From Sanderia malayensis (lineage: Eukaryota; Cnidaria; Scyphozoa; Semaeostomeae; Pelagiidae), in assembly GCA_013076295.1 (NCBI GenBank), contig RQOL01000772.1:62001-126000 (forward strand): a stretch of 64,000 bases of DNA, read 5' to 3'. A program made the translations under genes and the position numbers. A model generated the notes under the pieces. The model was not told where the DNA came from, ran no database searches, and saw only the letters and a program-made list of their open reading frames with translations. Each line of letters begins with the position of its first letter. Positions within the stretch are counted from its first letter, which is position 1. Shown here one piece after another: positions 22,240 through 35,755 of this stretch.

Positions 22240-25200
22240 CAGTGGCGGCCTGGCAGGGGGGGCCGGGGCCCCCCCAGCGGACTATTTTCAAGGGGCGCCA
22301 AATTCTGTGAGGGGCGCCAAAGGCTCTATGAAATTCGATTATGGTTACTATGCGCATGTCAAAAACACGAAATGTGATAGAAGGAGCTTTCCTAAAGCTT
22401 TCCTACTGTTTTTTGCTGCCTATATTAGCCCTTTGTCGAGTATTTTCCATGAGAACCGTCAGTCATGTTCACGTAAATGTGAGGTTTTATTTTGGGAAAG
22501 CTATTTGCAATTCCAGCTGTGGAGTGGATAATAGTTCAAACAAAAGCCGTGGTTTTGTTATAAGAATGTTATAAGAATACCATCAGAGACATGTGCGTTT
22601 AAGTACTGAACGCCTTTTTAAATTTTATTGATCGTTGTACTGTTTAACCAGTGAGCCAGTGTCGGGTTCACAGTGTCAAGTTTTTTTTGTTTTTGAAACC
22701 ACAAATTGCTAGATACTACCATCAAACCCGTTGAAACGTGCTGAAATATGATAGTGTAAACCTGCTTTTACAAAAAACCGTGTATTTCATTAGCATGGTT
22801 CACGGCATACACATTCATAATTGGCTAGCTACCTAGCAACTATGTGATTAAAAACAATTTGTTAATGTTTTTCAACGTTATGTCTGCTCATCAACCACCA
22901 AAACGAAAGAAATCTGGCGCAGAAAATAGAAAAGCAAAATCTGCAAGACAGGAAGAAGAGAAAAAACTTGGTGATGCGATGATGAATTACTTTAGTGGAA
23001 AGAAGAAGGAGATAAGCAAGGAAATACATGAAACTGAGGAAGTAGCAACAAATGAACAAGTTATTGCAGGAGAGGAAGATTGCTTTATTGAGCTTGACAC
23101 TATGAAATCTAAGGCTACAGCAAATGATCCTTCTTCAGGGTCATTTAATGTTTGCGCCAGTGATACAAAAATCACTGTTATAAACTCTGAGGGAAACTCT
23201 GACATGCCGTTTGATAATGCTGACGAAATAGAAAGTGGAAATGAAATGAATAAAATGAATGATGAATATGAAACTGACGAAAACATCAGCGAAATTCTTG
23301 TCACAGAATTCAATGAAGAAGTTGCATTCAATTCAGAAGATAAAGTGTCAAATTTAAATGAAAAAAGTCATATAACCTTTCCGATCAGTCAATCCATAGC
23401 TATAGACAAAGAACAGAATACTTTTGATCCTGCTTCAATAGTTGGTTTGAATCTTAATGTTGAAGAAAAAGTTTTGCTTGCCCGGATGGAGCCTTGCCAG
23501 CCTCAAGAATCCTTGTTATCCACAAGAAAGAAACAAATGGGATGGGAGCCCGACAACGTTACTGTTCCCAGCAGATATTTTATCACGATCGTAACAATCG
23601 CAGAAAATGGGTGTCATACTCGTTGAGCAATGATGCTCTTTACTGCATTCCATGTTTGCTGTTTACTGGCGCATCTTCCAGAGGAGAGCTTCAGCGTGCC
23701 AATCAAGGGCATGCATTTGCATGTACAGGATTCTCAAATTGGAAGAAACAGTATGAAGCAGTCACAAAGCACGAATCCTCAGCAGCGCATATAAATGCCA
23801 AAATTGCTGATGCCCTTTTTTTGCAAAAAAGAACGGTAAATGAATTTATGGAACAACAAAGGCTCATTGAAAGTGATCGCAGGAAGAAAGAAGTGTTGTC
23901 AAATCGGCAAGTAATGAAGAGAATCGTTGACACAATTACATTCCTTGGGAAGCAAGGCCTTGCATTTAGAGGCCACAGGGAACGACTAAATCGGCCTGCC
24001 CTTAACACTGGAAATTTTCTTGAGACGTTAAATTATCTGTCCAAATATGATCCAGCAATAAATAGCCATTTGGAAAAAGCAATATTTGGTCAAAAAAAGA
24101 TTGAAGGAAAAGAAGGCGGTAAAAGAGGAGCAAAAGGCAGAGGTTCGAAGCTCACATTTCTCAGCAAGAGTTCGCAAAATACAGTCATAAATATCATTGG
24201 GGAAGAGATAGTATCGGAGATTGTGAAGATGATACGTGACTGCAGAGCATGGGCTTTAATTGCCGATACAACTCCAGACGTTAGTAAACATGAGCAGTTA
24301 AGTATTTGCATCAGAGTAGTTACCAGAGCTGGTCAATGCTCAGAAAACCTTCTCTTTTGTAAAAGAGCTTCAGGGACAACTGCACTTGAGATATACAACT
24401 GCATAGCGGCCGCTCTAGCTAGCAAAGAAATATCTTTTGGAAAATTGGTCGCTCAAACATATGATGGTGCATCCAACATGAGTGGCTGTTACAATGGCTT
24501 ACAAGCAATTATCAAAGAAAAAGTTGGCGATCATGTTGTTTATGTCCATTGCTATGCGCATACACTTAATCTTGTCCTCTCTGATTCAGCTGGTGCGTCT
24601 GTTGAAGTTATCAAGTTGTTTGACAACCTTGAAAAACTGTACAACCTATTTCGGAAGTCAAGAGGATCCACGACCTTTTGAGGCCATTCACAAAGAAAAA
24701 AACTTAACGTAATTTCCTTAAAACGCATCAACACCGTAAGATGGAGCTCCCGGGAGGTTAGTCTTAAAGCATTTCTCCAGCGTTATGAATGCATAATGTC
24801 TGTGTTGGAAACGGTTTCAGCGGACACTTCATTTGAAGGGAATCAAAGATCTACATCTGCAGGACTAGCGGAATGTTTCCAGACGAAACAGTATGTTGCT
24901 ACAGCATACCTTTTCAGAGAGGTCTTTGCTATAACTGGCCCATTAAGCCGATATTTACAGAGTGTTGACATAGATTTTGGCAAAGCAATCAGCATGATTG
25001 ACAGTGCAGTTGCTCGCTAGCCACTTTACGGGGAAAGCCAGAGAAGATTCTTGAGAGCGTCGAGCAAGACTTCAATCCCGCAGAAGTGGCCTGGAAGATA
25101 ACAAGAATACGAAATCGCAAGTTGATGGATGGTGAGCAAATGAGGGACGATCCAGCTTTAACAGCATTGGATTATTGGAAGCGTGAGACATTTTATGTTG

Positions 25201-26092
25201 CAATGGATAAAGTGTCCATGGGAATGGAAGAGTTTCAAGAAGAGCCAACCCTTGCTCAGAACTTTTTCATTGTTTGCCCCAAGTCGCTTTCCTCAACTCC
25301 TGCAACAATACACGACCTCTTGTGATCTTCAGGAAGCCCTTCAAGAATTTTGCGAGACATACAAGTTAGATTGTCACAGGTGCGCTGATGAGCTATTCAG
25401 CTTTTTCAAGACATTTTCTAAGTTTAATCGTGTCTGCCCAAATGACGATGAAGGTTATTCTGCCAGTGATGATGATGATAATGGTGATGACGACGATTCT
25501 CTCGAATCTCTGAATGATGGTGAAGCACATACGGAAGCTGAGATGACTGGAAATGCAGGCAAAGAAACGACGGGACTTCCTACAGATCAAAAAAGGGATA
25601 AGCAGCAGAAAAGGATGAGACCACCTTCTTTTATCGATGCACTTGCTATCCTCTGTCACCCAGAATACATGTTGATAGACGCATATCCAACGCTATGTCA
25701 GGTTTACTCTATTGCTGTGGCTGTTCCTGTTAGCTCCGCAACTGCAGAAAGATCGTTTTCTGCATTAAAGAGAGTGAAGACAAGAATCAGGTCAAGCATG
25801 ATCCAAGAACGATTGGAATCGTTGCTAGCCATGACGGTGGAAAGAAAAATTTTGCTGTCGTTAAATGTCGAACGAATTATTGACTTGTTCGCAAGAACTT
25901 CATGTGAACTTACAAAAGCTCTTTTATAAAAAGATTTATCATGTCGTGAAAAGTAACGTATCAAAAAATGAATTTTCTTTCTTTTTACCTTTGTTCCTTC
26001 TTATGTTTCAAAAACTAAACAATTATGTTGGTTATAAAGGGGCGCCATTTTGCTTCTGGCCCCACCAGGCAAAAAAAGCCAGGCCGCCACTG
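22240..26092 (+). mobile_element. hAT transposon, 3.85 kb, intact ends
   Basis: Terminal inverted repeats CAGTGGCGGCCTGGC and GCCAGGCCGCCACTG, with a perfect 8-bp target duplication CCTCGCTA at 22232-22239 and 26093-26100. Subterminal GGGGCGCCA occurs near both ends. It carries one hAT transposase of the ZMYM1/ZNF862-like group, now broken. The perfect target repeats suggest a fairly recent insertion. Confidence 0.95.
22880..25929 (+). pseudogene. hAT transposase (TTF zinc finger, DUF4371, hATC dimerisation), frameshifted
   Basis: From 22880 the frame encodes a lysine-rich, then acidic N terminus (PPKRKKSGAENRK). After a frame change near 23500 comes a TTF-type zinc finger (WVSYSLSNDALYCIPC, then FSNWKKQYEAVTKHESSAAH). 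The catalytic core follows: IADTTPDVSKHEQLS (first Asp), AQTYDGASNMSG (second Asp) and a CYAHTLNLVL motif. The C-terminal hATC segment SSATAERSFSALKRVKTRIRS contains the catalytic Glu. At least four lesions interrupt it: a shift near 23500, one near 24670-24700, a stop at 25018 and a shift near 25320. The three acidic residues survive, so decay is recent or partly due to sequencing indels. The protein normally binds the element ends and catalyses cut-and-paste transposition in the nucleus. Confidence 0.9.
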
Positions 26093-26139
26093 CCTCGCTA
26101 ACCTTATACAACCACTGTTCAATCATAAATCAATCAATA

Positions 26140-26329
26140 CAGTCAAATCTGCATAGTTCGAACTCGTGTAATTCGAACTTTGTATAATTCGAACGAAATT
26201 CTCTGTCCCTTCAAGGATCGCTGATGAACCAACTCTTATTACAAGACAAACCTCTATGTAATTCGAACTTTTTGTAATTCGAACATTTTCACGCTGCCCC
26301 AGGGTGTTCGAATTAGACAGAGTTGACTG
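26140..26329. mobile_element. Tigger/pogo-like MITE
   Basis: Starts CAGTCAAATCTGCATAGTTCG, ends GAGTTGACTG, and is flanked by TA (26138-26139 and 26330-26331). It is the best-preserved of the five related copies in the window. Confidence 0.8.
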
Positions 26330-26331
26330 TA

Positions 26332-27422
26332 ATCCTAAAGGGCTGGCTATTCATGTTGAGCGAAAATTATTCGAGAAAAAATCTTAAGAAAGCGGAGTGG
26401 GAGTGAGACGTCATCAACTTGTTTGTTTTTTCGTATTTTCTTTTATCTTGTCTTGTCTGTCTTCGTCTTGTTCAATAGTTTCCTCTTCCATAAAGAGCCA
26501 CTGTTCAAATTTTTTAGTAACTTTACTATTATTCGCTGACTTCAAATATAATCGAGAATTCAAAATTCTGTTAATGGAAGAGTTCGCTTTTAAAACCTGA
26601 ATTTTGGTGTAAGTAAAATAAGGTGTAAGTAAAATATACTATCATGTAATATAGGGCTATATACAGAATAATAGCCAAATTATGATCGACAAACATTGCT
26701 TTAAAGTGGACATGAGAAAAAGGCCAATGTAATATAATATAACAGGAACTTGGCCGACCTAAACATAGTACACACACATTCACAATTATCAGCAGTGCCA
26801 CTGGGCATATAACTATGTATGTTACCATATGAGAGCTGGCAATTAACTTTTGTTAAAATCCAAAATTTGTTAAATTATTATCTGGGTTTTTCATCAGTGT
26901 TGTATGTGAGCAATTTATCCAGTTGAAATTTCTTACACCAAAACCAGCGCTGGGTTGATATACCTATGCCATAATCTGAAATGATAGAACATATGGTATT
27001 ATATATACATATATATATACAATACAGTAAATTATCCTTTAAGCCCCCCCCTCCCACCTCTCAATTAAGCCCAAGGCATAATTGACACAGACACATGATA
27101 TTCAAACATTTTTTATTTCCTAGCAAAACACAAATCAACTATTGAGAACTTTCTCATACTGAAGCCCTCTCTCCTATAATCTCCCCTTTTAGAAGAGAAG
27201 ACTTGTTCCGCCACCCCTCAACAAAACTGGAAAAAGACAACAGAATAAAAGGTGCTCAAACAAAAGAAACTGTATCAGAACATTATTCTAGATCATCATT
27301 ACACTGTTTGTCACATTAGGGAGCTGAATACAGCAACAATAGACTACAAGCTAAACATCTAGAGCACAAAGAAAAATTTGCTACAAGTAAGAAAGAAGTC
27401 CTTTTCCTGTTTTTATCAGAAA
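26332..27422. other. Intergenic sequence before the gap
   Basis: AT-rich. Includes a TATATA microsatellite near 27000-27020 and a C-rich tract near 27043-27060. I recognise no coding exon. It probably contains the promoter of the SR protein gene, partly lost in the gap. Confidence 0.4.
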
Positions 27423-27522
27423 NNNNNNNNNNNNNNNNNNNNNNNNNNNNNNNNNNNNNNNNNNNNNNNNNNNNNNNNNNNNNNNNNNNNNNNNNNNNNN
27501 NNNNNNNNNNNNNNNNNNNNNN
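27423..27522. other. Assembly gap (100 N)
   Basis: Exactly 100 undetermined bases, the usual placeholder for a gap of unknown length. The order of the two flanking contigs therefore rests on scaffolding evidence not visible here. Confidence 0.99.
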
Positions 27523-27538
27523 CAAGTTGCAAGGAAAC

Positions 27539-30500
27539 ATGCCAAGATTGTATGTTGGTCGAATTCCGAACAGGGTCTCTGAACGAGACGTTGAAAAGTT
27601 TTTCAAAGGTTATGGACATCTGCGTGAAATTAATTTAAAGAATGGCTATGGTTTTGTGGTATGTATCCACACATCCAGGATTTAGGCCTGCTGTAACTAA
27701 GGTTTATTATTCGTTTCGGTCATTTTTTTTGGTGAATTAACAATTCACAGTTTGCCGAGCTGTTTCCGTAACTGTATCTGAGCAAAACTGATAAAGCAGC
27801 ATTGTGTCCCATCTCAGAACTATCCTAAAAACTATCCCCAAGACTACCTATCCCATTGAAGATAAAAATGGCGTCTATCCGACTTGCCAACTTCAGTTCA
27901 GAGCTTAGTTTAGGACAGTTTGGGACTAGTTTGGAATTTGTGGTCCTATATTATCAAAACTGAGGGCAATAAAATACTTCCTTTTGCCTATACAATGTAC
28001 AGGCATGTAGAAAACAACCCTTTTGGAATCTTTACCGTACTTTTTTCTTGGAAAAACTTCTAACAGCAGCCTAATTTTGTCAACAACCAAACCAAGACCG
28101 AGGTGACAAAGGCAAAGTGCGTTGTTTGTAGATTGCATCTACTTTTTCATTCCAGGTGAAGATTTAATTTTTAATATTATATTATTGAAATCTGATCGTG
28201 CACCATCCTGGCATAATTTTTTTGTGACTGTTTTTTCAAAAAAAAATTTGGCTCTGAAAATGATTCAGACACAAACAAAGTGCTTTGTATGTGCATCTAA
28301 CAATTTTTGTGAAAAACACGTGGTGAAGATTCCAAAAAAGCAGGGTTGATTTCTAAATGTCTATACATTGTAAATATGCAATTTGAAGCAATTTATTACT
28401 GTCAGCTTTGACAATATAGCTGTACAAATAGTTCGAAACTAATCTTAAACTATAGTCCCAAAGGGAGGTTGATCAGTGTCCACCAACAGTTACTTGGTGT
28501 TAGTCCTTGCAACAATGTTTGTGTTACTTCTGGGTATCTTTTGGATTTTAATTGCATTCGTGTTGGCAGAATTGCAAATTCTAAGAATTTGTTATTGTAA
28601 TTATAGTAAAAACAAGGTAGCTGATATTCTTTTGTAAGTCCCAAATGATATATAGCTAAAATTGGCCAACAAAGAGTTAATTAAGCTATTTTATAACTTT
28701 TATAACTTATGTTAAAGTTTATAACTAGTATCAAAAGTAGGTTAACCAATTTGCTTCTGAAATCGTAATACAATTAGTTCTTGGGTGTTTCATCTGTTAG
28801 CTATATAAATAGAGGTCTTTTGTAAAGATAACAAATGCTAACAAATGGTACATTAGTAAAATAATTTCAGCCATTTAGATGTTATTTGGAATGATAACTG
28901 AGAATTGGGATTTAATGCACATGTTATGAGATTATCATCTTCTGACAGGATTTTGAGGATTACAGAGATGCAGATGATGCTGTTTATGATTTAAATGGCA
29001 AGGAAATGATGGGTGAAAGGTTTGAAATACATCTCTTCAAGCTTTCATATTCTTCTTTTTATATTCACTTTATTACTATATATTTTTTTATGAAGTCTGA
29101 AGTGTTATTTGGTACTCAAGGGCATTTTTGAACCATTGTGAAATGAAATGATGCATTCAGGGCTTCTACTTCATGCATGTTTTATTATAGATCACTAACA
29201 AAGTCAACTTGCACATTAATCAATCGGCTTTAATTATAAATCATTTTGAGTTGTTATTTTATTTATAGAATCATTATTGAGCATGCAAGAGGTACTGAAA
29301 GAGGTAGAGGAGGGGTATTTGTTAATGCAGGCAGAACAAAGAAACAGAGAGCTCTGGAAAGGTAATATCAAAAATATCTAATGTTGAAAACTTTAAAATT
29401 GTTTACTTCCTTAAAAAATACTAAAAAGTTGTAATATTTATAAATATATATTAATTGTGATAATATTTATTTCTTTAAGAAGAAGATAACAAGTAATAGT
29501 ATAGGAAAGAAATCAATATCTTGTTATAGTTACGCATTGTGTCTGTCAGGTATTATGGATTATTATGGAGTTAAATTTATATTTTATCAATTTTTGATTA
29601 TTTTTCTGATATGCAGATATGGACCACCTTTGAAGACAAAATATAAGTTGGTTGTTGAAAATCTTTCAAGTCGTGTCAGCTGGCAGGTAATTTAAGCATA
29701 AATGTTTCATGTTTAGTAATAGTTTGCTTTTGTCTCGTATATGCTTGGTGTCTTATGCTTGATAAATTACATAATAGATCACAATTATGTCTTCATGTGC
29801 AATTTTTATGCATATTTTGTGGTTTCATATTTTCAAAAGACAGCTATTACCTACACATCTTAATTACCATAGTCATGGCCAATGACCCAGAAATTTTCAT
29901 TAACATCAATGATCGTTCCCAATTTTAGTGCAGCTGGTTACTATGATGATATTCATCCACTGAATACATATTGATGACAAGCTCATTTGAAGCTCTGACA
30001 ATCCTTGATGACCATTCATTATGAAAATGATGATGATGTGTTGTTGATGATGATTGTGATGCCAATGATGTCTATTACTGGCTCTACTTGTTCTATGAAA
30101 TATTTTCCACATGGATTGCAGGGTATTTTGTCTATGATAAACCGTTGGACACATATGAGCATACCTTGTCAATTCATCAATGTGTCATGTAAATCTCCTT
30201 TCAAAGCTATGACTAATTTATTGACATTACAGAATACTGAGCGTTTACCACCAAAATTAGCAAAGCTTTAATATAGCGACCTGTTGTTGTGTTGTTTATG
30301 ATCAACATAGCCTTGACATAAAATCCAAATTGTTTGCGTTCAGCACATCATTTCAATATATAAAGCAATAAATATAATGTTCATGTAATTTGATATGTGC
30401 AAAAGAAGTAAATACATATACAACGTTTCGAGCTTTACTCGTCTTCAGGTATAAGGATATAGCCTTGACATCTCTTTATCAACGTTATTCTTAGGTTAGT

Positions 30501-31601
30501 TTTCATTTTGCAGGAGTTTATAACACTTTATCTTGATGCATTATTCACGTTTAATTAATAAATATTCTTGAATTTCTCAAGGATTTAAAAGATTATTGTC
30601 GTCAGGCTGGTGACGTGACTTATGCTGATGCCCACAAGAGAAAGCGTGGTGAAGCGTATGTATATTTGACTTGCGTACGTTTTTCTCTTACGTTGATGTT
30701 GTAAGGGTGTGAATAAGGAGCATCATCAAAGCCTGAAGAGTAGAACCTCTCCGTATAGTTGATGATGAGTGTTTGTAGTATCTCTTTATTTATTGTAGTG
30801 TTATATGCCTCTCCTCCTACGATGACATGAAAAATGTCATTCAAAAGTTAGATGGTACTGAGTTGAATGGAAAGAAGATAAGATTTGTCGAGGTAAGCTT
30901 CATTAACTGCAAGAAATGCACAATTCTATATGTTTGTTATTTCCATATATTGTTTACGCCTATTGTTCTTTTCTAAGGACTCGAGGTATTCTCGCTCACG
31001 TTCAAGATCGCGCAGCAATTCCAGGTAATTAACAATGAGATTAATTATGTCCAGGTGGTGACAATGTAAGAAGCGAACCAATAAGCTATTTGGTTTTCCT
31101 AGTGTTCAGATTTAAGGTTGCAGGGTTTGACTTTGATATCAATTAATTTGCTATTATTTTATTCACTCTCTCATCTCGTTGATAATACAGTGAAACCATT
31201 GCATAAAAGCCATCTGTGGCGAGCCACTTGAAAGTTTCTTTGATTTGTAAAATGATTCCATTCAATCATTCAAGCTGGGATAAGAACAAATGTAGGAATG
31301 TAAACCACCGTGTAATTTTTGCATGACGTAGTTTAAAATATTTTACACAATTTCTTTGAATTTCAGAAGGAGAAAACGCTCGTACTCGAGATCGAAATCT
31401 CCATCGTATTCTCGCTCAAGGTCACGAAGTCCGCGCAGATCTTTTTCCAATAGCCCACGCAGATCAAGATCCGTGAGCCCACGTCGGTCAAGATCGAAAA
31501 GCGCACAACGATCGTCAAGATCACATTCTCGTCAAACCAGCTCTTCCAGATCACATTCAATATCGCGATCGCGATCCCCATCTCTTGATAAGATGGACTG
31601 A
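27539..31601 (+). CDS. SRSF: SR splicing factor, SRSF4/5/6 type (two RRMs, RS tail)
   Basis: A nuclear serine/arginine-rich protein that binds exonic enhancers and recruits the spliceosome. Eight exons (27539-27658, 28949-29019, 29269-29361, 29617-29686, 30582-30655, 30799-30892, 30978-31024, 31367-31601) sum to 804 nt, 267 residues. RRM1 starts [20 protein letters not shown], with RNP1 split by intron 1 (NGYGFV / [12 protein letters not shown]). A short Gly/Arg hinge is followed by RRM2 with the diagnostic SR motif [13 protein letters not shown] and [15 protein letters not shown]. The tail, from residue 175 or so, is dense in RS dipeptides. It resembles SRSF4/5/6 (Drosophila B52), with a shorter tail than SRSF4. 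The start codon is 16 bases after the assembly gap, so the 5' UTR is missing. Confidence 0.94.
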
Positions 31602-33781
31602 ACACATTTTTCAGAAACTTTAACAAACATTTTCATTACTCTAGTTTTTCATCTGTTTTTATTAATTTTCGTTTGCTTTATCAACGTTGATTGACAAATC
31701 CAGTCATTTTGTGTACGTTTTGTAGATGTTATAATCTTAGGGAAGCAGTGCTTCTCCGCCGATCTTGCGCGTTGCGATCCATTTATGCCTGCTGTGGAAC
31801 AAAGCGTCTACGCAGCAGAATATAATCCAGTCCTATTTGGCGAAAGATCTTGTATGGGTTATGTTGGAGATATGTACAGTTGAACTTCTGTAATCCCAAT
31901 TTCGGTTATCCCGAAAACTCGCTATTTCACACAGATTTCCACATGTATGGCATTGTGTGACGAATGTGTATGGCATGGCGTCGTTTGACAAGCGATAGAC
32001 AAGGACTGAAGCTTTTGTAAACAATCTAAAGATTCCAGAATTGGTGTACAAGCGAATGCAAGGACGGTCGACTGATCGGGGACAAGAAAACGTGAATGCG
32101 GAACAAAACGCCACCAGTTGCTTTATGATCGCCTGGTTAAAGTTCTTTGGAGCAATTCGATAATCATTGAACAACCAACCATTTCAAAGAATATTTAGAG
32201 AAGAATCACTGAGATAATCTCGTGCATTGGCCGATCGACTAGCCATTAATACATTTTTAAACTTTGACTATTTATGTAGATTTCGGGAAAAACGTGTCTC
32301 GCAATAATCCAGAACAATTATGACAATCTTGAACTGAATGCCTGAATATTTAATCACCCAAACAAGATGAAATTGCCTGTTAATCACCAGTGTCATATTG
32401 GAAGCAGTTGGAAATATATTTGATTATTCCTTGGATTCATAGGAAGACAAATTTCAATTCAAGTCACCGTTTGAGCGAAAGAAAGGAAAGAAAGGTCATA
32501 ATTGACGAACAAAGCAGATAATATGGAAATGATGGCTGGTTGTTGTCTTCTTCTCTTTCTTAAAAGGGAGACGTCTGAAGTAGAATACCTTCAGTCAATG
32601 GCCTAACCAATCATTGTGACCAAATCAACAAGTAATTTCAGTTCAACAAAGGAATAAATTTGGAGGAAATAGCCGAGGATCGAAATCTCATTTATGTTTT
32701 CAAAAAAGATGTGAGGATTTAATTTAAGCTTGTGATAGAACAGCAATCTATTCTGGATTGTTTGTTTTTAAAACTGATCGTAAGTATTCCAGCCTATACA
32801 TTTTGTTATTTATGTTCCATTTTATTTTGAGTACATCATCAGTTTTTACCCGCATCAACTGTGCACAGTAACGGAATCCTGCCAGGTAATTTAGTTAAAT
32901 TAGTTCCGCAAGTCTATACTGTCTCATGCGAAAAGTCATATAAAATAGATACTAAACATATTTATTGATAGATTAGATACAGCAAATACACAGATTTCGT
33001 ACCTAGTACAGTTTCGGCTATTCACAACAATCTAGTAAAGCACTAAGTTAAAATCTGCCAAGCAATTTTATGGGGCCTAGCTAAGTAACCTCTCGAGTTT
33101 AACGGCTACAGAAAGTCACACGATAGTTTTTGCTGGGACGGTCCACATCGGAATAGAATTTGGTTTACATTTTTTCACCATAGTTGCAATAACACTTCTA
33201 AAAGTGGCTTATCGGAAACAGTATTTATCATAAAAATAACATTTTTAAATTTTGCAAGAGTCGCTGTTGTGAGTGCTATTTCTGCAAACCATTCTGGGTG
33301 CTATTTCTGCATTCGTTGAAATTCCAGAGTCACGTATCGATTCATAATGTTGCTGATAGTGCGTCTCCTGTTCATCGTCATTCGCTCCTGCCCACCAGGG
33401 TGGCAGGATTCTGTGCTTCGTAGCATATTTTTTTTATCCTTTGAAGCTAGGAGATTTGGTCATTTTACAAATACAAATCTGGTAATTTTTATTTGCAGGA
33501 AAAACCTGGAAGATCATCTACATTAACTAATCAAAGAAAATAGACTGCAATAAGGAAGATACTATCAGAGCAACCAACTTAATTGTGGTTGGATACAGCA
33601 GGAAAATTGACTTCTTATCTCCAGTTTAACCCAGAAAATCAGTAACAAGCCCTTGTACAAAAGTGCTCCAATAAGCTAAAATTCGTGGAATTCGTTTTCG
33701 AGATTTAATCTGTGAGCCAAGAAAACCTAACATATATTTAAGCGAATTATTACAGATTGGCTACAACTTCCGAAAGAAGTT
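31602..33781. other. Intergenic region between SRSF and CSGALNACT
   Basis: Apart from the Tigger-like remnant at 31877-32180, I see no gene or structured repeat. A short untranslated first exon of the downstream gene may lie near 33300-33500, where TTTTTATTTGCAG (33486-33498) would be an acceptor. That is only a guess. Confidence 0.35.
31877..32180. mobile_element. Decayed Tigger/pogo-like remnant
   Basis: Begins CAGTTGAACTTCTGTAATCC after TA, followed by TTCGGTTATCCCGAAAAC, which resembles pogo/Tigger terminal sequence. The other end is not recognisable and coding traces are too weak to call. Confidence 0.4.
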
Positions 33782-35755
33782 ATGATGAATTTATATATAA
33801 AGGGTTTCTTTATCGTTGCAATCATTTTTGCTCTGATTCATACCTTGCGATTTCTTTACTCGACGTCTTATTATATGACAGCTGAAAGCTCCTTAGAAGC
33901 ATTCCGCAATGGAGCATGGAGTTGTGAATTAAACAAACGATTAAACGCTCACTTACGAAACGAGCTTCGCCAGCGAGATAAACTGTTGAAATATCGAGAA
34001 AAGGTAATCAATAAGTTGCGGAAAACTATATTACAACTAAATTTAACAAGGCAAGGACAGCTTAATAACACAGCTGCAAGGGGAGTTCGGTCTGTTGAAA
34101 CGGCAAACAAGGAAGGAGAAATTGTCGATACTTCAAGAGATCAATTTCATAATTCGACGACAGATGCCAAGGAAGGACCTTCCCAAGACAAACTCAAAGG
34201 GGAAAATCCAGAAAACAAGAGATTGAAAGTCGATGGAAAGGTTACAGTGACTGTCTCACCGACTCCATTTCCAGAGAACCTGGATAAAATAGCAAGCGCT
34301 CGCAAGCGTCCCTGTTGCGTGGGCCTTAATCGCATAACAAACATTTTACGGAAATACATGGACCTGAACGCAAATTTGAGACAAAAAATAGTCACTTACG
34401 AGAAGCTAAACATTACAGAGAAGCTTGTTACCTACGGAGAAGCCGTGAAGAAAAGAACTATTGCAAGGAACTGCTCAACAATGTTCATACCGCGAACAGT
34501 CGAAAAAGAAAAAGATGGAATGTTCTTGTCGACTGATATGCTTTCAGTTTACGAAACGGTGCCACTTTACCTGAAGCCGAAACAAAAGCTTGGAAATTTT
34601 GGTGCAAAACACCGCAACTTAGACCTGAAGACCGCATTTACATGGGCATTGAGCGAGCTTGAAAAGAAAACAAAACACAAGGCAGACTTGTCAAGTAATT
34701 TTGATGTATTATTCAAAACTGATGCCTTGAAAGGAAACCAGTATCAATTCGTCATTAAAAGTCAAGATGGAAAGGTTTTTAACGTGCCAGTGTTGAGACC
34801 GTTGGGTCCTTACATGCTTGATGGTGCTATAACCGATCAGTCGGTGCGAAGGAATGAGCTTATTAACATAATTGTACCATTGTCGCAACGAGTAGATCGA
34901 CTTGAAAGTTTTCTCGAAATGATCAAGAGTAACAGTGTTGAGAAGCTGGAATACGTATTTCTTACATTTGTGTTGTATGGTAACGTAAGTAGTACCAGAG
35001 AATTGAAACTGAGGATAAACAAATTTAGTGCAGAAACGGGCTTCACGCAAATAGATGTCTTCCAACGAGATTTGCCATTCTCTAGAGGGCGTGCTCTAAA
35101 CGATGGAGTTCGACGGTGGAATGGAAATCCGAACGTACTGCTCTTCTTTTGCGATGTAGATGTCACATTTGATGCTGAATTTCTACACCGCTGTCGCATG
35201 TACACAGAGGCTCAGAAGAAAGTATACTATCCTATATTATTCTCGATGTATAATCCAAAATTAATTGGCACGGTACAATCGGAAAAGGAAATAAATAGTG
35301 AAACTGGGACATGGAGACCTTTAGGCTTTGGAATGACGTGCATGCATCGACTTGACTACAATGCAGTTGGAGGCTTTAACCTATCAATTGAAGGATGGGG
35401 TGGAGAAGACAATGACCTGTTTACTAGGTAAGTGGGCCTAATTGCAATTCTAAATCAAGAGTAACATGGCTGTCTGTCGATCATTGGGTCTAAATAGCAT
35501 GACAGCGCTGTATGTAGCTAGCAATTAAATGCATTCTGCAATGTTGTGATTTTCATCGTTAGATTCCTGAAGAGCCGAATCAAAATCATCAGAGCTCCTG
35601 ACCCCGGACTGTTTCACAAATGGCATCCGAAACATTGCGATGAATCGCTTGACAAAATCAAATATAATCACTGTCTTGGGGCAAAAGCAAGATACGAAGC
35701 TTCACAGCGGCAGCTAGGTTTGCTTTTATTCAATAGAAACTCCACTCTCACATAG
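33782..35755 (+). CDS. CSGALNACT: Chondroitin sulfate N-acetylgalactosaminyltransferase-like (CSGALNACT)
   Basis: A Golgi type II glycosyltransferase predicted to add GalNAc in chondroitin sulfate initiation and elongation. Two exons (33782-35427 and 35563-35755) sum to 1839 nt, 612 residues. A cytoplasmic stub is followed by a signal anchor at about residues 7-26 (GFFIVAIIFALIHTLRFLYS). A coiled-coil-like stem (about 45-90) and a low-complexity stem with N-glycosylation sites follow. The catalytic domain begins near residue 355: LINIIVPLSQRVDRLESF, DLPFSRGRALNDGVRRW, the metal-binding LLFFCDVDVTF (DxD), FGFGMTCMHRLDYNAVGGF and IEGWGGEDNDLFTR. Exon 2 adds GLFHKWHPKHC and ASQRQLGLLLF. The 1.65-kb first exon is unusually long. 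Two Met codons start the frame (33782 and 33785); either is possible. CSGALNACT1 versus 2 cannot be told. Confidence 0.93.

Noticed and set aside
31363..31626. Minus-strand open frame of 87 codons
   Set aside because: It is antisense to the RS tail of the SR protein, where codon bias keeps the opposite strand open.
34709..35205. Minus-strand frames of about 120 codons
   Set aside because: Shadows of the CSGALNACT catalytic exon, with no domain match.
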